A DNA stretch of 40,825 bases, from NCBI GenBank assembly GCA_902475445.1, contig CABRZN010000007.1:1-40825 (forward strand), in the 5' to 3' direction. The stretch comes from an uncultured Collinsella sp. Lineage in GTDB: Bacteria > Actinomycetota > Coriobacteriia > Coriobacteriales > Coriobacteriaceae. The number at the start of each line of letters is the position of its first letter. The stretch's first letter is position 1. The translations under genes and the position numbers were made by a program. Below are positions 20,108-28,598 of this stretch, piece by piece. Under the pieces are notes generated by a model. The model ran no database searches, was not told the origin of the DNA, and saw nothing but the letters and a program-made list of their open reading frames with translations.

Positions 20108-23100
20108 ATGGCAAACTACAGTCCACAACACTTTGAGCCTCGGGCTAAGGCCGTCAACGTCAAGGGCGTTGCCAACCGCGCCGTCGCAACCGTTTTGACG
20201 GCGGGCCTCATCGCTCAGCCGCTCATGTCGCCGCTGATTCAGGGGGGGGGTAGTTCTGTAGAGAATACCGTTGCCGCCGGTAACCAAGCGGTCGTAAAGA
20301 CGGCTGCCCAGCTGGCCGAGGAGTCGGCAAAGCAGCTCAAGGACGCTCAGGCCGCCTACGATGCCGCCCAGAAGAAGGCCGACGCGGCGGGCCAGTCTCA
20401 AAAGCAGGCGCAGCAGCAAAAGAATCAGGCCTCGCAGGCTGTAAGCGACAACGAAATCGAGCAGAACGCAGCAGAAGTCGCCGCGCTCCAGGAGAAGATT
20501 GACGAGCTCAAAGCCGCCGTCGAAAAGACCGAGCAGCAGCAGAAGAAGCTGGGCGACCTGAACGATCAGCTCGATCAAGCCAACAAGAGTGTCGAGGATA
20601 AGACCCAGGCGCTCAAGGACGCCAAGGCAAAGCAGGATGAGGCCAAGAAGGCCCTCGACGATGCCCAGGCCAAGCTCGAGGCCATGGGTATGGACGAGTA
20701 CGAGGCCGCCAAGAAGGCCGTCGAGGACGCGCAGGCAAAGCTCGATGACGCCAATAAGGCCGTTACTACTGCACAGGCCAATCTGGACCAGGCCAAGGCT
20801 GCCGAGGCCAGCGCCCAGCAGGAAAAGCAGAATACCGAGGCAGCTTTGACGACTGCCCAGGCCAAGAAGCAGGAGACTGCTACTGCTCTCGCAGCCGCAA
20901 CCACCGCGCGCGATAACGCCCAGCAGAAGTTCAACCAGGCGCAGGCCGCGCTCGATGCTGCCGTCTCGGGTACGGGTGTTGACCTGAGTGCGCTTGAGGC
21001 CGCCGAGAAGGCCGCCGCTGGTGAGCTTAAGACCGCGCAGGCGGAGCTCAATGCCGCGACGGATGCCGACGCTACCGCCCAGGCGAACCTGCAGGCGGCC
21101 CAGAATACCGCCACCGCCGCGCAGGAGAAGGCCAACGCCGCCAACGCTGCCGTGGCATCTGCCCAGTCTGCATACGATGCGGCAAACAAGGAGCACAACG
21201 CCGCCGCCAGCGAGCGCGACGCCGCCAAGGCCGCATACGAGAAGGCGCAGCAGACCGAAGCAGACAAGAAGACCGCGTACGATAAGCTTGTCGAAGTTCG
21301 CAAGCAGAAGCGCAGCGAGTGGGAGGCAGCCTGCGCCGCTTCGAACGCCGCGGAAAAGGCTTATGACGCTGCTAATGCCCAGGTTGAGGCTCTTGAGCAG
21401 CAGATTGCCGACCTCAAGTCGAACATGACCGTGGATCAGAACGTCATCAGCCAGGGCATGTTCGGCTTCATGAATTACATCATCGGCGGCAGCCAGTTCA
21501 CAGCCACGCAGAAAAAGAACGCCCAGGATGCCGTATCGATGTTGACCGGCGCTGATGACAAGGCCGAATGGTATGACAATTACGTCGATCAGGACATGTC
21601 TCGCGACACCAATCCGCTTTCCTTGGAGCAGATGCGTAACGCCCTGACCTATCTCGACACCCAGAACAACCTCCGCAAGGCGAACGGTCAGTCGGCGCTC
21701 AGCGTCAGCCTCCGCATGACTGTGGCAGCCGCCCTTAATGCATCATATTCATCGAACATCTGGGGACACTCGAACTGTTACTTCGACAACGGCGAAAATC
21801 TTGCTGGCGGAGGCGGCGCATATACCGGCGGTGAGACTGAGGATACTCTCGGTTGGCCATATACCGGTCTCTATACTCAGGAAAAGAAGATTTTCGACAA
21901 GTATGTAGAGCAGTATGGCGACGAACTCGGCAAATACCGATATGAGTCCTATTACATCTATCAGAACTACAATAGCATCTACCAAGAGTGCGGGCACTAT
22001 CTCAACATCGTCGATTCCGCTACGGAAGCTATCGGCATCGCGACCGGTAGCGGTAAGAACACCGATTCCGAGGTAACCATCTTCGATTACAGCGATGATG
22101 ACACTCAGGCTGATTTCACTGTTTCCGAGTTCAAGAAGCTCGTCAACGACTACATCGATTCCGCCTACAACGCAGGCGGCACGCAGGCGCAGAAGGCGCA
22201 GCTCAAGGAGCTCCAGGGCAAGCTTGCCGAGGCGCAGAAGAACTTTGGAACTACAAGGGAAGCTTACTTCGCAGCTGTAAACGGGCAGGATGCCGCCCAG
22301 GACGCTTTCACCGCAGCCGATGTGAACATGAACACCGCCAAGGGCGAGTACGAGAAGGCTAAATCCAGCACCGCCGCCGCAAAGACGGCATACGACGCCG
22401 CCGAAGCCAAACTCAAGGGTGTCGACGTCAAGACGCCCCAGACCAAGCTCGACGCCGCCAAGGGCGAGGCCACTACTGCCCAGGCAGCTCTCGATAAGGC
22501 AAACGCCACGCTTGCTGACAGCAAGACGAAGGCAGCCGAGGCCGCTGCTCACAAGGCGAAGGCTCGCAGCGCCCGCGACGCCGCCAAGGTAAAGTCCGAT
22601 CAGGCCAACGAGGCGTATGACAACGCTACCGCTTCGGTCAAGGACCTTGCCGCCAAGTGCGATGCCGCCAAGACGGATCTTGCGAACAAGCAGGGCACGC
22701 TTAACGATGCCAAGAAGGCCGACGACACTGCCCAGGCTGGCGTTGACAAGGCTCAGGCCGCAGATGTGCACGCCGCGACCGCTCTTTCGGGCGCCAAGCA
22801 GGCAGTTGCCGCCAAGACGCAGACCCTGTCCGACGCACAGGAGAAGGTCAAGGCCGCCGAGGGCGAGCTTGCCACCGCAAACAAGGCCTTCGAGCGCTTC
22901 GCCGGCGCCCAGAAGGCGGTCGACGACGCCAAGGCCGCCTATGACGCTGCCGTCGCCGGTGTCGCCGATGCCCAGAAGCAGCTCGAGGCCGCCAACGAAG
23001 CCGTCGTCGATGCGAACTTCGAGATCGTCAAGGCCAAGGCCGAGCTTGCCAGCGATGAGGCACTCAAGGCCGATCTTGAGGCTGTCGACCACAAGGCATC

Positions 23101-23524
23101 CCTTGCCGCGGGCACGACGGGCAACGAGAAGCTGGTCAAGCTGAACGCTGCCTACGCTCGCTATAAGGCTGCCGTCGATGCCGCCGCTGGTCTCAAGGCT
23201 GCTCTGAGCGATGCCGATGCCAAGCTGTCCGATGCCAACAACGCCTATGCCGCCGCGCTTGCCGAGCTTGGCGATGCCAAGGATGCCCTGGCTGCCGCGC
23301 AGGCCGAGTACGACAAGTATCATCCCAAGGCTGAGCCGCAGGCCAAGGCTCAGGTTGCGCAGGCTGCTGCAAAGGCTCCTGTCGCCAAGAAGAAGGCAAC
23401 GTCGGCCGCGCTCGCCCAGACCGGCGATGATTCCGCGCTTGCGGGCGAGGTGTTCGTCATCGGCGGTATCACCCTCGTGGCTGCTGGTGTGACGCTGAGC
23501 GATCGTCGTCGCAAGCAGATGTAG
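20108..23524 (+). CDS. LAQTG-anchored coiled-coil surface protein with central CAP domain
   Basis: This is an 1138-aa wall-anchored protein. Residues 19-45 form the export signal (NVKGVANRAVATVLTAGLIA). A long Ala/Lys/Glu/Gln coiled coil spans about 50-440. A globular domain at about 510-650 has CAP/SCP features: LRMTVAAALNASY, GHSNCYFDNGENLAGG, and ECGHYLNIVDSATEAIGIAT. A second coiled coil covers about 690-1090. The end is LAQTG (1102-1106), a hydrophobic segment and RRRKQM, a sorting signal of the LAxTG type used by class E-like sortases. A G9 tract (20242-20250) right after the signal may switch expression. Likely an extended adhesin-like stalk; the ligand is unknown. AAAGGGAG stands before the ATG. 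Confidence 0.88.
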   Translation: MANYSPQHFEPRAKAVNVKGVANRAVATVLTAGLIAQPLMSPLIQGGGSSVENTVAAGNQAVVKTAAQLAEESAKQLKDAQAAYDAAQKKADAAGQSQKQAQQQKNQASQAVSDNEIEQNAAEVAALQEKIDELKAAVEKTEQQQKKLGDLNDQLDQANKSVEDKTQALKDAKAKQDEAKKALDDAQAKLEAMGMDEYEAAKKAVEDAQAKLDDANKAVTTAQANLDQAKAAEASAQQEKQNTEAALTTAQAKKQETATALAAATTARDNAQQKFNQAQAALDAAVSGTGVDLSALEAAEKAAAGELKTAQAELNAATDADATAQANLQAAQNTATAAQEKANAANAAVASAQSAYDAANKEHNAAASERDAAKAAYEKAQQTEADKKTAYDKLVEVRKQKRSEWEAACAASNAAEKAYDAANAQVEALEQQIADLKSNMTVDQNVISQGMFGFMNYIIGGSQFTATQKKNAQDAVSMLTGADDKAEWYDNYVDQDMSRDTNPLSLEQMRNALTYLDTQNNLRKANGQSALSVSLRMTVAAALNASYSSNIWGHSNCYFDNGENLAGGGGAYTGGETEDTLGWPYTGLYTQEKKIFDKYVEQYGDELGKYRYESYYIYQNYNSIYQECGHYLNIVDSATEAIGIATGSGKNTDSEVTIFDYSDDDTQADFTVSEFKKLVNDYIDSAYNAGGTQAQKAQLKELQGKLAEAQKNFGTTREAYFAAVNGQDAAQDAFTAADVNMNTAKGEYEKAKSSTAAAKTAYDAAEAKLKGVDVKTPQTKLDAAKGEATTAQAALDKANATLADSKTKAAEAAAHKAKARSARDAAKVKSDQANEAYDNATASVKDLAAKCDAAKTDLANKQGTLNDAKKADDTAQAGVDKAQAADVHAATALSGAKQAVAAKTQTLSDAQEKVKAAEGELATANKAFERFAGAQKAVDDAKAAYDAAVAGVADAQKQLEAANEAVVDANFEIVKAKAELASDEALKADLEAVDHKASLAAGTTGNEKLVKLNAAYARYKAAVDAAAGLKAALSDADAKLSDANNAYAAALAELGDAKDALAAAQAEYDKYHPKAEPQAKAQVAQAAAKAPVAKKKATSAALAQTGDDSALAGEVFVIGGITLVAAGVTLSDRRRKQM
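20242..20250 (+). repeat. G9 homopolymer in the surface protein gene (possible phase-variation tract)
   Basis: Nine G in a row encode Gly-Gly-Gly after IQ at about residue 46. With nine G the frame is open. With ten, the next codon is TAG; with eight, a TAG comes four codons later; with seven, again an immediate TAG. Confidence 0.75.
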
Positions 23525-23591
23525 CGTTTCGAGCGTAGTTTCTGCAACGAACTTCGGTTCATAGCAGGAACGCTTCGATAGCTTAACCGAT

Positions 23592-23631
23592 AAGGCCGGC
23601 GCGCTGTTAAACGCAGCGTGCCGGCCTTTCT
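23592..23631 (+). terminator. Terminator of the surface protein gene
   Basis: AAGGCCGGCGCGCTG (23592-23606) pairs with CAGCGTGCCGGCCTT (23614-23628) with one G-U position, followed by TCTTT. Confidence 0.85.
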
Positions 23632-23649
23632 TTGCGTTGGTATCAAAAA

Positions 23650-23684
23650 GCCCGGTCGGTAGCCGCGAAAGCTACCGACCGGGC
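23650..23684 (-). terminator. Terminator of the OPT transporter gene
   Basis: A 14-bp perfect stem (GCCCGGTCGGTAGC and its inverse) with a 7-nt loop; on the minus strand it is followed by TTTTT. It faces the terminator of the convergent surface protein gene. Confidence 0.88.
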
Positions 23685-23725
23685 AAGCCGTAGGCAATAT
23701 GGTTGCTGTCGAGCAGCTGCTCAGC

Positions 23726-25429
23726 TTATCCCAGCAGGCTTAAGCCCACGGAGACAAACGCCAGGATAACGCCGACGATGGACTCGCCGCCCAGCAGGCC
23801 GCTGGCGACAACCAGGCCCTGTTCCTGGAAGGCGGCGTCCTTGGCAGCCCTCTCCTCGTCAGAAAGACCAGCGGTGGCGTCGCGGTGGGCGGACCATTTG
23901 TCGTAGGCGAGCTTGACGCAGGAGCCCAGGAATGCCGTGAGTGACATGTAGAACGGCAGGTACACGCCCAGGCCGATCATCATGGCCGGAATGCCGAGCC
24001 AGTACATGACGATGCCGGCGATAAAGCCGCCAACGAACCACGGCACGCTCGGGATGCCCGAGACCATGGTGGCGACGACGCTTGCTTGCGCGGCAACAAA
24101 GCTCTTGTCGGGGCCAAAGGCGTCCGGGCCATAGGCGGTGACGAGCGCGACCATGACGGCTGCGGCGACCAGGGCGCCCACGATGCCGCCAATAGCTTGG
24201 CCGATCCACTGCGCACGCGGGTTGGTGCCCAGCACGGCGCCGGCCTTAAAGTCGTTCATGACGTCGCCCGCAAGGCCGCACGCCACGGCTACGATGCCGG
24301 CGATAAAGAACAGCTTGACCTGAGCGATCTGTGCGAAGGCAGCCACGATGAGCATAACGATGAGGCCAAAGATTTCCATGGGGTCGATGCCCGTCTGGCC
24401 GCAGCTCTGTGCGCTCATGATGGTGGTGACAAAGGTGAACAGCGTGACGATGACGGCCGGAACGGGGCCAAGGTCAAGCACGATGGCGATGACCACGGCG
24501 ATGGCGGCAGCGCCTAGGCCGATGATGCCGGCGTCGAGCTTAAGGGAGCCCGAGATGAGCGACTGCTCGTCGGTGTCGGTGGAGCTGTCGGCGGCAAGAC
24601 CGCGGACGATGCCGGCGACCTGCGGCAGGATGTCCTTGAGGACGACGGCGACGCCAAAGCCCATCATGAGGCCCATACCGAGGGACTTGACGATGCCCTG
24701 CGCAGTCACAACGTCGAACAGACCGGCAGCGGTGCCGCCCACGATGATGCCAAAGTTGCCCAGCAGCGCGCCGGCAAACCAGAAGGCGACCGGGGCGAAG
24801 CCCACGAGGAAGCCGACGGAGAGCAGCATGGGCGAGTTGTAGATACCAAAGGTCACGCCGGGAATGTTGAGCGTGCACAGCATGCTGGGCACAATGCCCA
24901 GGGCGTCGCGCAGCACGCTATAGATGCCGGCGATGGCCATGGAACCAAAGAGCTGCTTGCCGGTTTTGCCGCCAGCCTCGGTCGCGCGCAAAGTCTGAGC
25001 TGCGGCGTTGCCGGTGGGGAACTCAAGCGCGGCGTCCACGATAAAGTGACGGTGGATGAGCGCGGTGGCCAGCAGGCCCAGGATGGTGCCGGCGAGTGCC
25101 ACGATAAACATGTCGAGCCAGCTGATCTGGTCGGCATAGCCCAGCATCCAGGCGCCCGGGATGGTAAACGCCAGGCCGCCGGCGACCATGGCGCCCGCGG
25201 ACATGATGGTGTGGGTGACGTTTGCCTCGTTGAGGCTGGCGTTGCCCATGAGCTTAAGGAAGAACAGCGAGATGACGGCAGCGAAGACGATCGGCCAGGG
25301 GAGAGCGCCCATCTTGAGGGCGGTGTAGGCCGAGCTTGCCGTGATAATCACGCAGCCAAGGACGCCAATGACGACGCCGCGCAACGTGAGTTGCCCGCGC
25401 ATCGAGGCGCGGTTCGAGGGATTGCTCAT
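23726..25429 (-). CDS. OPT-family oligopeptide/metal-chelate transporter
   Basis: This is a 567-aa multi-pass membrane protein of the bacterial OPT/YSL branch. It begins with a short polar N-terminus, then TLRGVVIGVLGCVIITASSAYTALKMGALPW-type first helices (ITASSAYTALKMGALPWP). The family motif NEANVTHTIMSAGAMVAGG follows, then LEFPTGNAAAQTLRATEAGG and GTNPRAQWIGQAIGG. Fourteen or so hydrophobic segments are visible. OPT members import small peptides or metal chelates with protons; the substrate here is unknown. AAGGAG stands before the ATG. It is divergent from coaX, with a shared palindrome at 25556, and has its own terminator. Confidence 0.88.
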   Translation of the reverse strand: MSNPSNRASMRGQLTLRGVVIGVLGCVIITASSAYTALKMGALPWPIVFAAVISLFFLKLMGNASLNEANVTHTIMSAGAMVAGGLAFTIPGAWMLGYADQISWLDMFIVALAGTILGLLATALIHRHFIVDAALEFPTGNAAAQTLRATEAGGKTGKQLFGSMAIAGIYSVLRDALGIVPSMLCTLNIPGVTFGIYNSPMLLSVGFLVGFAPVAFWFAGALLGNFGIIVGGTAAGLFDVVTAQGIVKSLGMGLMMGFGVAVVLKDILPQVAGIVRGLAADSSTDTDEQSLISGSLKLDAGIIGLGAAAIAVVIAIVLDLGPVPAVIVTLFTFVTTIMSAQSCGQTGIDPMEIFGLIVMLIVAAFAQIAQVKLFFIAGIVAVACGLAGDVMNDFKAGAVLGTNPRAQWIGQAIGGIVGALVAAAVMVALVTAYGPDAFGPDKSFVAAQASVVATMVSGIPSVPWFVGGFIAGIVMYWLGIPAMMIGLGVYLPFYMSLTAFLGSCVKLAYDKWSAHRDATAGLSDEERAAKDAAFQEQGLVVASGLLGGESIVGVILAFVSVGLSLLG

Positions 25430-25555
25430 ATAAAACTCCTTTGCGTATATCCGCTTCCCCCGGGAGCGCCGTTACGGATACGGCGCGGGAAGTCGGGTTA
25501 CCAAGGGCCGCCGCGTGAGCTCGCAAACGACCGCGCACCAGTATAGCCGCAAGCT

Positions 25556-25573
25556 AGTCATTTTGGGATGACT
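25556..25573. promoter_or_regulatory. Palindrome AGTCAT-TTTGGG-ATGACT between OPT gene and coaX
   Basis: A perfect 6-6-6 inverted repeat. It covers the likely -35 region of coaX and lies close to an outward TATACT (25545-25540, minus) that may serve the OPT gene. It is a candidate operator for one or both. Confidence 0.4.
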
Positions 25574-25588
25574 GGTTTAGGTAGGCGA

Positions 25589-25594
25589 TATACT
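25589..25594 (+). promoter_or_regulatory. -10 element of coaX
   Basis: TATACT stands 27 nt before the coaX ATG, with GACGAAAGGAG in the short leader. The same GGGCAGACGAA(A)GGAG leader follows the -10 of the HAD gene at 10361. Confidence 0.5.
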
Positions 25595-25621
25595 GCTGGG
25601 CAGACGAAAGGAGCGCCGACG

Positions 25622-26473
25622 ATGCTTAATGGGTGCGCATATATATTGACGGTCGACGTGGGCAACACGTTCATTCGCTTTGGCCTGTTTGCAGAGGATT
25701 CGGCCGCGGCGCAGGAATGTCCGCTTGCGACGTGCGAGATCACGACGCCGTCGAGCATTACGGCCGACGAAGCGCGTATGCGTCTCGCTCAAGTCATGGC
25801 CGCGCTGGCGGCCGATGCGGGCATGCCCGGCGCGCTCGTTCCCGCAGCTGCAGTCCTGAGTTGCGTGGTGCCGGCGCTCGAGCGTCCGTGGAAGGCGGCA
25901 CTTTTTCGCACCTGCACGGGGCGCGTGCTCACCGTGGGGCCGGGCCTCAAGACCGGCATGCCCGTCCGCTACGACGACCCGGCCGAGATCGGCCCCGACC
26001 GCATCGCCGACGCCGTGGCGGCCCGTGCCGTCTACGGCTCTCCGTGCATCGTGATCGACTTGGGTACCACGACCAATATCGAGGTCATCGACGCGCGCGG
26101 CACCTTTGTGGGCGGCGTCATCGCGCCGGGTCTGGCGCTTGGCGCCCGCTCGCTCTCGGCTGCTGCGGCGCGTCTGCCGCAGGTCGAGCCCTCGGCACCC
26201 ACGCATGTGATCGGCCGCAACACGCGCGAGGCCATGCGTTCGGGCGTGGTTCTGGGCGAGGTGGCCCGCATCGACGGCATGCTCGACATGGTGCTCGCCG
26301 AGATGCGCGCGACCAAGGCCGCGGGGGAGGGCGACGTGCCCATCGTCATTACCGGTGACGACGCCGAGGCGCTCGCGTCGCTGGTCGGTCACAGTCTGAC
26401 GGTAGACGACGCGCTGACGCTGCGGGGTCTCGCCGAGCTCTACCGCATCAACCAAAAGCCCCGCCGCGTGTAA
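25622..26473 (+). CDS. coaX: Type III pantothenate kinase
   Basis: This is a 283-aa CoaX-type kinase that phosphorylates pantothenate in the first step of coenzyme A synthesis. The nucleotide-binding ASKHA motif is VDVGNTFIRFG (DVGNT at 12-16). Further motifs are GPDRIADAVAA and the second phosphate loop VIDLGTTTNIEVID, followed by GGVIAPGLALGARSL. The start at 25622 has AAAGGAG upstream; the earlier ATG at 25568 lies in the promoter. It is divergent from the OPT gene and followed 84 nt later by a dCMP-deaminase gene with its own ribosome site. Confidence 0.92.
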   Translation: MLNGCAYILTVDVGNTFIRFGLFAEDSAAAQECPLATCEITTPSSITADEARMRLAQVMAALAADAGMPGALVPAAAVLSCVVPALERPWKAALFRTCTGRVLTVGPGLKTGMPVRYDDPAEIGPDRIADAVAARAVYGSPCIVIDLGTTTNIEVIDARGTFVGGVIAPGLALGARSLSAAAARLPQVEPSAPTHVIGRNTREAMRSGVVLGEVARIDGMLDMVLAEMRATKAAGEGDVPIVITGDDAEALASLVGHSLTVDDALTLRGLAELYRINQKPRRV

Positions 26474-26557
26474 AAGTGAGGGCGCCGGTGGGACAAACGT
26501 CTCCACCTTTCACCTGCTACAATGGGTCAAATTATTGCGATTACGGAGGTGTCTGCC

Positions 26558-27082
26558 ATGTCGGACGATCTTCATCAAACTTCGTCAGGCAAGCGCCTGG
26601 ACGTCATTAGCTGGGACGAGTTCTTTATGAGCGTGGCCATCGCCGCGCAGCGCCGCAGTAAGGACCCCAACACGCAGGTGGGTGCGTGCATCGCCAGCAC
26701 CAACCACCGCATCCTTTCGGTGGGCTACAACGGTACGCCCTCGGCGCTCAACGACGACTTTTTCCCGTGGGGTACGAGCGACGACCCGCTGCAGGACAAG
26801 CACAACTACGTGGTCCATGCCGAGGCCAACGCCGTGCTCAACTACCGTGGCTCGCTTAAGGACCTCGAGGGTTCCACGGTCTACGTCACGCTGTTCCCGT
26901 GCCACGACTGCGCCAAGATTTTGGCGCAGGTGGGCGTGGGCGAGGTCGTCTACCTGGACAACAAGTATGCCGACACCGATGATGGACGCATCAGCCGCCG
27001 CATCCTCGACTCCTGTGGCATCAGCTACCGCCAGGTTATCGTCGATGTCCACATCGGCACCGGGGGACAGGCTCAGCAGTAG
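26558..27082 (+). CDS. dCMP/cytidine deaminase family enzyme (ComEB-like)
   Basis: This is a 174-aa zinc-dependent deaminase most like dCMP deaminases, which convert dCMP to dUMP for dTMP synthesis. The zinc site is HAEANAVLN (His 87, Glu 89) and PCHDC (114-118). The N-terminal ISWDEFFMSVAIAAQRRSKD and PNTQVGACI, and the VGYNGTP loop, are typical. The start at 26558 is chosen for GGAGGTG 8 nt upstream. TACAAT (26517-26522) may be its -10. It lacks the competence partner genes seen next to comEB elsewhere. Confidence 0.88.
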   Translation: MSDDLHQTSSGKRLDVISWDEFFMSVAIAAQRRSKDPNTQVGACIASTNHRILSVGYNGTPSALNDDFFPWGTSDDPLQDKHNYVVHAEANAVLNYRGSLKDLEGSTVYVTLFPCHDCAKILAQVGVGEVVYLDNKYADTDDGRISRRILDSCGISYRQVIVDVHIGTGGQAQQ

Positions 27083-27216
27083 CGCGTGGCAATGCCATCT
27101 GGCAACAAAAGGCAGCTAAAAGATCCCCGTCCCAAATTGACTGCTCGTGAAAGTCGTGTCCGCGCGCATGGATGGCTCGTGAGCGGGTACATGGCTGTAG
27201 TAACATAGCCCCTGTC

Positions 27217-27232
27217 CGCGGGCGTGCCCGCG
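27217..27232 (+). promoter_or_regulatory. Small GC hairpin in the leader of the Nfu gene
   Basis: CGCGGGC-GT-GCCCGCG is a perfect 7-bp stem 11 nt before the AAAGGAG ribosome site (27243-27249). The rest of 27083-27254 shows no gene. Confidence 0.35.
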
Positions 27233-27254
27233 TTATTGTGAGAAAGGAGCCCCT

Positions 27255-27533
27255 GTGGCTGTTAACGAAGAGCTGCTTAAGAAGGTTCTTGAGGAGATCC
27301 GCCCCAACCTGCAGGCTGACGGCGGCGATATGGAGTATGTGGGTGTTGACGACGAGGGCGTCGTCAAACTGGAGCTGCAGGGTGCCTGCGCCGGCTGCCC
27401 TATGAGCGCACTGACCCTGTCCATGGGTATCGAGCGCATCCTGAAGGAGCATGTGCCCGGCGTTACCCGTGTCGAGCAGGTCAATGCCTCCGGCGAGACC
27501 GACGACCTGTACGACGAGTACGCGCCGTTCTAA
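27255..27533 (+). CDS. Nfu/NifU C-terminal-type iron-sulfur scaffold
   Basis: This is a 92-aa protein made only of the NifU C-terminal domain. It begins NEELLKKVLEEIRPNLQADG GD and carries the cluster-binding CxxC in GACAGCPMSALTLSMGIE (Cys 45 and 48). Such proteins carry a [4Fe-4S] cluster to target enzymes, and this genome encodes at least one large iron-sulfur enzyme nearby (12507). The GTG start has AAAGGAG 5 nt upstream. Lgt follows after about 110 nt, which includes a GCGGC/GCCGC-type weak hairpin. Confidence 0.9.
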   Translation: MAVNEELLKKVLEEIRPNLQADGGDMEYVGVDDEGVVKLELQGACAGCPMSALTLSMGIERILKEHVPGVTRVEQVNASGETDDLYDEYAPF

Positions 27534-27642
27534 GATGCGAAAGCTGCGGACGGCATACTCCGCATAGACGTTACGCCCAAATATGCGGCTGCGAGCGCAA
27601 GGCCCGCGGCCGCATTTGTATGTAGGGAGTAGGAGGGTCGAC

Positions 27643-28464
27643 ATGCTCAATGACTTCTACCATATGCTTGATCCCGTCGCGATTTCGGCGGGCCCCATCA
27701 CCATCTACTGGTATGGCCTGGCCTACGTGGTCGGCGCCCTGGTTACGGCGGTCGTCATGTACCGCACACAGCGTCGCTGGGGCTTTAACATCACGATTGA
27801 CGACCTGACGAGTGTCGTGGTCGGCGTGGTCTTTGGCCTTATCATTGGCGCCCGTCTGTTCTACGTCATCTTTTACGGCGACGGCTACTACTGGGCGCAT
27901 CCGCTCGAGATCTTTGCCACCAACGAGGGCGGCATGAGCTTCCATGGCGGTTTGGTGGGCGGCATTATCGGCGGCATCATCGTGTGCCGCATGTATAAAC
28001 TCGACGCATGGACGTTGGCCGATCTTGCTGTCATCGGCGCCCCGCTGGCCCTGTGCCTGGGCCGTTGTGCCAATTTCGTCAACGGTGAGCTGTGGGGCAA
28101 GCCGACCGATCTGCCATGGGGCGTGGTCTTTGGCGGGACTGCGGGCGATATGCCGCGTCATCCCTCCCAGCTCTACGAGGCATTTCTTGAGGGCATCGTG
28201 CTTTTTTGCATTCTGCAGGTGCTCAGCCGCAAAAAGCCGCTACTGCCCCAAGGCACGTTTATGGGCGTGTTTGTGATGGGTTACGGCATCGTCCGCTTCC
28301 TCATTGAGTTTGTGCGTGTGCCCGATGCGCAGCTGGGCTATCTGCTGGGCGGCGTCATCACCATGGGTCAGCTGCTGAGCCTGCCGCTCGTAATCGCGGG
28401 CCTGGCGCTCATCATCTTTGCTCGTCGCCGCAACCAACCCCAGCGCATCTACCTCGACGCCTAA
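27643..28464 (+). CDS. lgt: Prolipoprotein diacylglyceryl transferase
   Basis: This is a 273-aa integral membrane enzyme that attaches diacylglycerol to the lipobox Cys of prolipoproteins, such as the binding protein at 977. Seven membrane segments are visible. Family motifs are GPITIYWYGLAYVVG, GLIIGARLFYVIFY, MSFHGGLVGG with the essential His, and the signature GRCANFVNGELWG (usually GRIGNFINGE), then PSQLYEAFLEG. The start at 27643 follows GGAGTAGGAGGG; an earlier in-frame start has no ribosome site. A palindrome overlaps its stop codon. Confidence 0.95.
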   Translation: MLNDFYHMLDPVAISAGPITIYWYGLAYVVGALVTAVVMYRTQRRWGFNITIDDLTSVVVGVVFGLIIGARLFYVIFYGDGYYWAHPLEIFATNEGGMSFHGGLVGGIIGGIIVCRMYKLDAWTLADLAVIGAPLALCLGRCANFVNGELWGKPTDLPWGVVFGGTAGDMPRHPSQLYEAFLEGIVLFCILQVLSRKKPLLPQGTFMGVFVMGYGIVRFLIEFVRVPDAQLGYLLGGVITMGQLLSLPLVIAGLALIIFARRRNQPQRIYLDA

Positions 28465-28499
28465 CCACCACAAAGGGGACAGGCACCTTTGTGGTGGTT
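28463..28499. terminator. Palindromic terminator overlapping the lgt stop
   Basis: Arms AACCACCACAAAGG (28463-28476) and the inverse (28486-28499) are perfect over 14 bp, with loop GGACAGGCA. The stem starts inside the TAA. The arms are identical to those at 2281-2312. Confidence 0.8.
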
Positions 28500-28525
28500 T
28501 GCTGGGCAACGATGACAGAACCGTA

Positions 28526-28577
28526 ACGTTTCCCCAGATAAAACCTGCCAAAATAAACCTGTCCCTTTTTGGCAGGT
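28526..28577 (-). repeat. Dispersed 52-bp hairpin repeat, copy B
   Basis: Read on the minus strand it begins ACCTGCCAAAAAGGGACAGG and ends CTGGGGAAACGT. The arms ACCTGCCAAAA and TTTTGGCAGGT are perfectly complementary. It differs from copy A (2088) at a handful of positions. It lies between the lgt terminator and the ribosome site of the next gene. Confidence 0.85.
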
Positions 28578-28598
28578 TTCTAGAAAGGCTTTCGGACT

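Noticed and set aside
20054..21196. 380-aa minus-strand frame rich in Leu and Gly opposite the surface protein
   Set aside because: Mirror image of the Ala/Lys/Gln coiled-coil repeats; it has no ribosome site or family features.
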